From Aminipila luticellarii (GTDB lineage Bacteria > Bacillota > Clostridia > Peptostreptococcales > Anaerovoracaceae), in assembly GCF_004103735.1 (NCBI RefSeq), contig NZ_CP035281.1:1550001-1614000 (forward strand): DNA of 64,000 nucleotides. Reading direction: 5' to 3'. Positions 60,542 through 64,000 of this stretch are shown piece after piece (the first letter of the stretch is position 1; each line of letters starts with the position of its first letter). A program made the position numbers and the translations under genes. The notes under the pieces were generated by a model. That model was not told the origin of the DNA. It saw only the letters and a list, made by a program, of their open reading frames with translations, and did not search any database.

Positions 60542-61531
60542 ATGAAAAAAATAAGAATAGGTATTTTAGGATACGGTAATTTGGGACGGGGAGTGGAATT
60601 GTCCATCGCCCAGAATCCGGATCTTGAACTGGCCGCCATATTTACACGACGAGACCCTTCTGTTCTTCGTCCCCTTACAGATCATGCAAAGGTGTATAAT
60701 GTGAAAGAAGCCTTGAATCACAAGGATGAAATTGACGTCATGATCCTATGTGGAGGAAGCTCTACCGATCTGAGCAGTCAAAGTCCCGCCTTTGCTTCAC
60801 ACTTCAATGTTGTGGACAGTTTCGATACCCACGCAAAAATTTCGCAGCATTTCAAATCAGTCAACACCTCTGCTCTCCTAAGTAAACATACCGCCGCCAT
60901 ATCTGCGGGATGGGATCCCGGATTATTTTCCGTAAACAGACTTTATGCTGAGTCCGTACTCCCCTTAGGAAACAGTTATACCTTCTGGGGAAAAGGAGTC
61001 AGTCAGGGCCATTCCGATGCGTTAAGGCGCATAGAAGGCGTCTCCCATGCCATTCAATATACCATTCCCATTGAATCTGCTGTAAAGGAAGTCCGAAAAG
61101 GGACTCACCCCCAATATACCGCCAGAGAGATGCATACCAGAGAATGTTACGTCTCCCTAAAACCGGGTGCCGACATGGATAAGGTATATGCTGAAATCGT
61201 AAATATGCCAAATTATTTTTCCGATTACGATACCTCTGTTCATTTTATCAGCGATGAAGAATTTATGAAAAATCACAGTGCTATGCCTCATGGCGGCTTT
61301 GTTCAAAGAAGCGGAACGACCGGCGCAAAACAGGAAAATAATCACATATACGAATTTTCTCTGACGCTTGATTCCAATCCGGAGTTTACTTCCAATATTT
61401 TAGTCTGTTATGCCCGAGCCGTTTATAAACTGTTTTCGGAAGGCCTATATGGTGCTAAAACCGTTTTGGAAATCCCGCCTGCTTACTTATCCCTTCAACC
61501 CATCGAAAAACTTCGCGCAGAGCTGCTATAA
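60542..61531 (+). CDS. ddh: meso-Diaminopimelate dehydrogenase
   Basis: A 329-residue NADP-dependent enzyme that aminates tetrahydrodipicolinate directly to meso-diaminopimelate. Rossmann motif IGILGYGNLGRGVE (about 6-19), VDVMILCGGSSTDL-type segment (here IDVMILCGGSSTDL, about 64-77), AAISAGWDPGLFSVNRLY (about 118-135), FWGKGVSQGHSDALRRIEGV (about 147-166) and QRSGTTG are family hallmarks. It offers a short lysine/cell-wall route and also precursors for dipicolinate. A TATAAT at 60476-60481 is a possible -10. It is divergent from sigG. Confidence 0.94.
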   Translation: MKKIRIGILGYGNLGRGVELSIAQNPDLELAAIFTRRDPSVLRPLTDHAKVYNVKEALNHKDEIDVMILCGGSSTDLSSQSPAFASHFNVVDSFDTHAKISQHFKSVNTSALLSKHTAAISAGWDPGLFSVNRLYAESVLPLGNSYTFWGKGVSQGHSDALRRIEGVSHAIQYTIPIESAVKEVRKGTHPQYTAREMHTRECYVSLKPGADMDKVYAEIVNMPNYFSDYDTSVHFISDEEFMKNHSAMPHGGFVQRSGTTGAKQENNHIYEFSLTLDSNPEFTSNILVCYARAVYKLFSEGLYGAKTVLEIPPAYLSLQPIEKLRAELL

Positions 61532-61620
61532 ACAGGCATAAATAGTACGGGCAGTGTTTCCGCACTATAAAAATCCGCTGCCATACATAGCAAGCTCGGA
61601 AATGAATGACGAAATAAACA

Positions 61621-61675
61621 AAGTCGAGAGCCTCTTTGCACATGTCTGTGCTTAAAGCTCTCGACTTGTTTTAAT
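61621..61675 (+). terminator. Intrinsic terminator of ddh
   Basis: AAGTCGAGAGC and GCTCTCGACTT, an 11-base stem whose loop holds a second small hairpin (GCACA/TGTGC), then TTGTTTTAATT. Confidence 0.8.
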
Positions 61676-61677
61676 TG

Positions 61678-61708
61678 AAAAATCCGTATGTTATTTTTAA
61701 TCGGATTT
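61678..61708 (-). terminator. Intrinsic terminator of gltD
   Basis: On the minus strand AAATCCG pairs with CGGATTT, followed by TTTT, directly after the gltD stop. Confidence 0.6.
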
Positions 61709-61711
61709 CTT

Positions 61712-63205
61712 CTATAGATTCGTATAACCCATCAAATACTGATCTACTTCCCTCGCCGCTTCTCTGCCTTCCCGGATAGCCCATACCACCAAGGACTGAC
61801 CTCTTCTCATATCTCCCGCCGCAAACACCTTATCCCGGCTGGTCTTATACAAATACTCCGGTGTTCGGTGGGTCTTCACATTAGTCCGCTCATCCGTCTC
61901 CACCCCAAAAGATCTCGCAAGTTCCGTTTCACAGCCTAAAAATCCGGCTGCGATAAGAACCAGATCTGCCGCAATCGTTTTCTCTGAACCGGGTACCTCT
62001 TCCATCCTTGTCCGTCCGGTCTTTTCATCGGTCTTCGCCTCCAGCTTGACCAATACAGCCTGTTTCACATGACCTTCCTTGTCACAGATAAATTCTTTTA
62101 CCGTGGTCTGATATTCCCTCGGATCCTTTCCAAAGACAGCAGCAGCTTCCTCCTGACCATAGTCGGTTTTCAGGATAACAGGCCATTCCGGCCATGGATT
62201 GTTTTCCAGCCTTTCCTCAGGCAGCTTCGGCATCATTTCAAGCTGTATCACTGATTTAGCCCCATGCCGTACAGCGGTGCCTACGCAATCATTTCCCGTA
62301 TCTCCGCCGCCGATCACCAGAACATTTTTATCCTTAGCCGATATATAAGTGCCTTCTTCCAGAAAATGATCCAAAAGAGATTTTGTCGTGGAGGTCAGAA
62401 AGTCTACTGCAAAATAGATGCCCTTTCCCTCCCGGCCCGGCACTTTTATATCTCGGGGTTGAGATGCTCCGCAGGCGAGAATCACCGCATCGTAATCCCG
62501 CATCAATTCCTCCGCCTGTTTTTTCCCGGATATGCCTTTGTTCATTTTGAACTGAACCCCTTCTGCTGTCATTAAGTCAATCCGTCTTTTGATAATATGC
62601 TTTTCCAGTTTCATATTCGGTATCCCGTACATCAGAAGTCCGCCGGCCCGGTCATTTTTTTCAAAAACCTCCACCTGGTGTCCCCTGATGTTCAGCTGGT
62701 CAGCGGCAGCAAGCCCGGCCGGGCCGGAGCCGACTACCGCAATTCGCTTGCCGGACCGGTTTACGATTTTTCTTGGCTGCATGAACCGGTTATCAAAAGC
62801 TTCTTCAATAATGGCCAGCTCATTTTCCCGGATGGATACGCTGTCGCCGTTTAAAGAACAGGTACATGCTTTTTCACAGAGAGCAGGACATACCCTTGCC
62901 GTGAACTCGGGAAAGTTATCTCTTTTTAACAGCCTTTTCAGCGCAGCCTTATAGTTTCCGTGGTAAACCAGATCGTTCCATTCCGGCACTAAATTATTTA
63001 ACGGGCAGCCGGATACCATGCTGCCGATCACCATCCCGGACTGACAGAATGGAACGCCGCAATCCATACAGCGTGCTCCCTGCTCCATCTGCTCCTCTTT
63101 GGATAAAGCGATATGAAATTCATTAAAGTTTTTAATTCGTTCTAAAGGTTCCAGTGCCTCACTTGTACGCTTTTCATATTTTAAAAAGCCTGTTGACATT
63201 CCCAT
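61712..63205 (-). CDS. gltD: Glutamate synthase small (beta) subunit
   Basis: A 497-residue GltD. The N-terminal Fe-S segment has CMDCGVPFCQSG and CPLNNLVPEWNDL (about 45-80), then CPALCEKACTCSLNGDSV. FAD motif VVGSGPAGLAAADQLNIRGH is near 155 and NADPH motif VIGGGDTGNDCVGTAVRHGA near 300, with FAAGDMRRGQSLVVWAI close to the end. It feeds electrons from NADPH to GltB, which makes glutamate from glutamine and 2-oxoglutarate. It overlaps the gltB stop by one base. Confidence 0.95.
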   Translation of the reverse strand: MGMSTGFLKYEKRTSEALEPLERIKNFNEFHIALSKEEQMEQGARCMDCGVPFCQSGMVIGSMVSGCPLNNLVPEWNDLVYHGNYKAALKRLLKRDNFPEFTARVCPALCEKACTCSLNGDSVSIRENELAIIEEAFDNRFMQPRKIVNRSGKRIAVVGSGPAGLAAADQLNIRGHQVEVFEKNDRAGGLLMYGIPNMKLEKHIIKRRIDLMTAEGVQFKMNKGISGKKQAEELMRDYDAVILACGASQPRDIKVPGREGKGIYFAVDFLTSTTKSLLDHFLEEGTYISAKDKNVLVIGGGDTGNDCVGTAVRHGAKSVIQLEMMPKLPEERLENNPWPEWPVILKTDYGQEEAAAVFGKDPREYQTTVKEFICDKEGHVKQAVLVKLEAKTDEKTGRTRMEEVPGSEKTIAADLVLIAAGFLGCETELARSFGVETDERTNVKTHRTPEYLYKTSRDKVFAAGDMRRGQSLVVWAIREGREAAREVDQYLMGYTNL

Positions 63206-64000
63206 TACTGCATCCCTCCTTTTATCTCATAGAAAGCTTTTATTTGTGCCGTTTTTTCATCTACGCCCATTTCCTCATATTTTCGGATTAAATGAAGCAC
63301 ATTCTTATAATCATACGGCATGATTTTCTTGAACATTGGCAGATATTCTGTAAACCTTTTTAAAATATCCTTTCCCTTGACCGAATGGGTCGCTTGGACA
63401 TGCTCCCTTATCAGGTCGTTTAATTCCAGTACATCCTCGCTTCTGCTGACGGTTTCCAGAGAAATAACATCTTTGTTTAATTTGGAATATAAATCTCCGC
63501 TCTCATCCAGGACATAAGCCACACCACCGGACATCCCGGCAGCCAGATTGTTTCCTGTAGGTCCCAGAATGACCACTCTGCCTCCTGTCATATATTCCAG
63601 ACCGTGATCTCCTACTCCTTCCACTACAGCATCTGCACCGGAGTTTCTGACACAGAACCGTTCTCCTGCCACGCCGCTGAAAAACGCCTTTCCGGAGGTA
63701 GCCCCATATAGAGCCACATTTCCTATGATAATATTTTCATCATGCTTAAAGGTGGACTTTTTATTGGGATAAACCATGATTTGACCGCCGGATAGACCTT
63801 TCCCGATATAATCATTGCTGTCTCCTTCCAGCTCTAAGGTCAGTCCCTTCGGTATAAAGGCACCGAAGCTCTGACCGCCGTATCCGGTACATTTGATGTG
63901 ATACGTGTCCTCCATCAGCTCGCTCCCCAATTTTCTGGTCAAAATAGAACCCAGCACCGTCCCAAAGGCCCTGGCCTGATTATCCACCTGAACTTCTATA
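63205..64000 (-). CDS. gltB: Glutamate synthase large (alpha) subunit, C-terminal part (runs off window)
   Basis: The reading frame is open to the right edge, so only the last 264 codons are seen. They form the GXGXG beta-helix domain (GYGGQSFGAFIPKGLTLELEG, GGQIMVYPN, GNVALYGATSGKAFFSG, GVGDHGLEYMTGGRVVILGP) that spaces the two active centres of GltB. The C-terminal helices follow (HLIRKYEEMGVDEKTAQIKA). The amidotransferase and synthase domains lie beyond the window. It is directly followed by gltD in the usual order. Confidence 0.94.
   Translation of the reverse strand, partial: IEVQVDNQARAFGTVLGSILTRKLGSELMEDTYHIKCTGYGGQSFGAFIPKGLTLELEGDSNDYIGKGLSGGQIMVYPNKKSTFKHDENIIIGNVALYGATSGKAFFSGVAGERFCVRNSGADAVVEGVGDHGLEYMTGGRVVILGPTGNNLAAGMSGGVAYVLDESGDLYSKLNKDVISLETVSRSEDVLELNDLIREHVQATHSVKGKDILKRFTEYLPMFKKIMPYDYKNVLHLIRKYEEMGVDEKTAQIKAFYEIKGGMQ

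Noticed and set aside
1-64000. tRNA, rRNA, riboswitch, prophage or transposon content
   Set aside because: No cloverleaf-like tandem stems, rRNA core motifs, transposase frames, terminal repeats or known riboswitch cores were recognised on reading both strands. A covariance-model search would be needed to exclude small RNAs.

Overview
The window reads as chromosome from an anaerobic, endospore-forming, butyrate-type member of the Clostridia (Firmicutes). This is inferred from three groups of genes. The first is sporulation genes (spoIIAA-spoIIAB-sigF, sigG, sigK, spoVAC-D-E, a YlmC/YmxH protein). The second is a butyryl-CoA dehydrogenase/EtfB/EtfA operon in which EtfA carries an extra ferredoxin domain, plus a crotonase. 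The third is a NADH/NADPH/ferredoxin-type flavin complex resembling the Sporomusa-type (Stn) transhydrogenase. A family such as Anaerovoracaceae/Family XIII is possible but cannot be fixed by eye. No rRNA, tRNA, CRISPR array, insertion sequence or prophage was seen. Gene order and base use look like ordinary core genome throughout.

Layout. 1-10 kb: a truncated rmuC-like gene, a GTPase-less FeoB-like membrane protein, crotonase, an SPFH/NfeD pair, a SNF2 helicase, small conserved genes, and a LysE-type exporter divergent from a MocR-type regulator. 10-16 kb: the three-gene Stn-like flavin/iron-sulfur complex under a near-consensus promoter. 16-24 kb: EamA exporter, holA, comEC, and a class A penicillin-binding protein. 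24-29 kb: a DUF4125/TPR/DUF4037 trio, spoVACDE, maf. 29-35 kb: ferredoxin, an ECF sigma/anti-sigma pair, bcd-etfB-etfA. 35-42 kb: the spoIIA operon, thiI-cysteine desulfurase, a MATE pump, RNase Y. 42-50 kb: rodA facing minD, and the radC-mreB-mreC-mreD-mrdA-minD cell-shape cluster. 50-55 kb: a DUF1540 mini-protein, sigK, and a cysteine-type ABC importer preceded by a leader peptide and attenuator. 55-64 kb: YdjM-like hydrolase, DUF1015, nrdR-cmk, YlmC, an FKBP/trigger-factor-like lipoprotein, sigG, diaminopimelate dehydrogenase, gltD and the 3' end of gltB.

How the parts work together. Crotonase, Bcd/Etf and the Stn-like complex would balance NADH, NADPH and ferredoxin during fermentation. 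A Rex-like operator sits at the bcd promoter, which fits NADH control. The sporulation set covers forespore (sigma F, sigma G, SpoVA) and mother-cell (sigma K) programmes.

The most distinctive element is upstream of the cysteine-type ABC transporter. There, a consensus promoter overlapped by a perfect dyad is followed by a 30-codon leader peptide with a Cys-Gly-Cys-Cys-Cys run and then a strong intrinsic terminator placed just before the first permease gene. This is the classic layout of transcription attenuation, here apparently keyed to cysteine supply.
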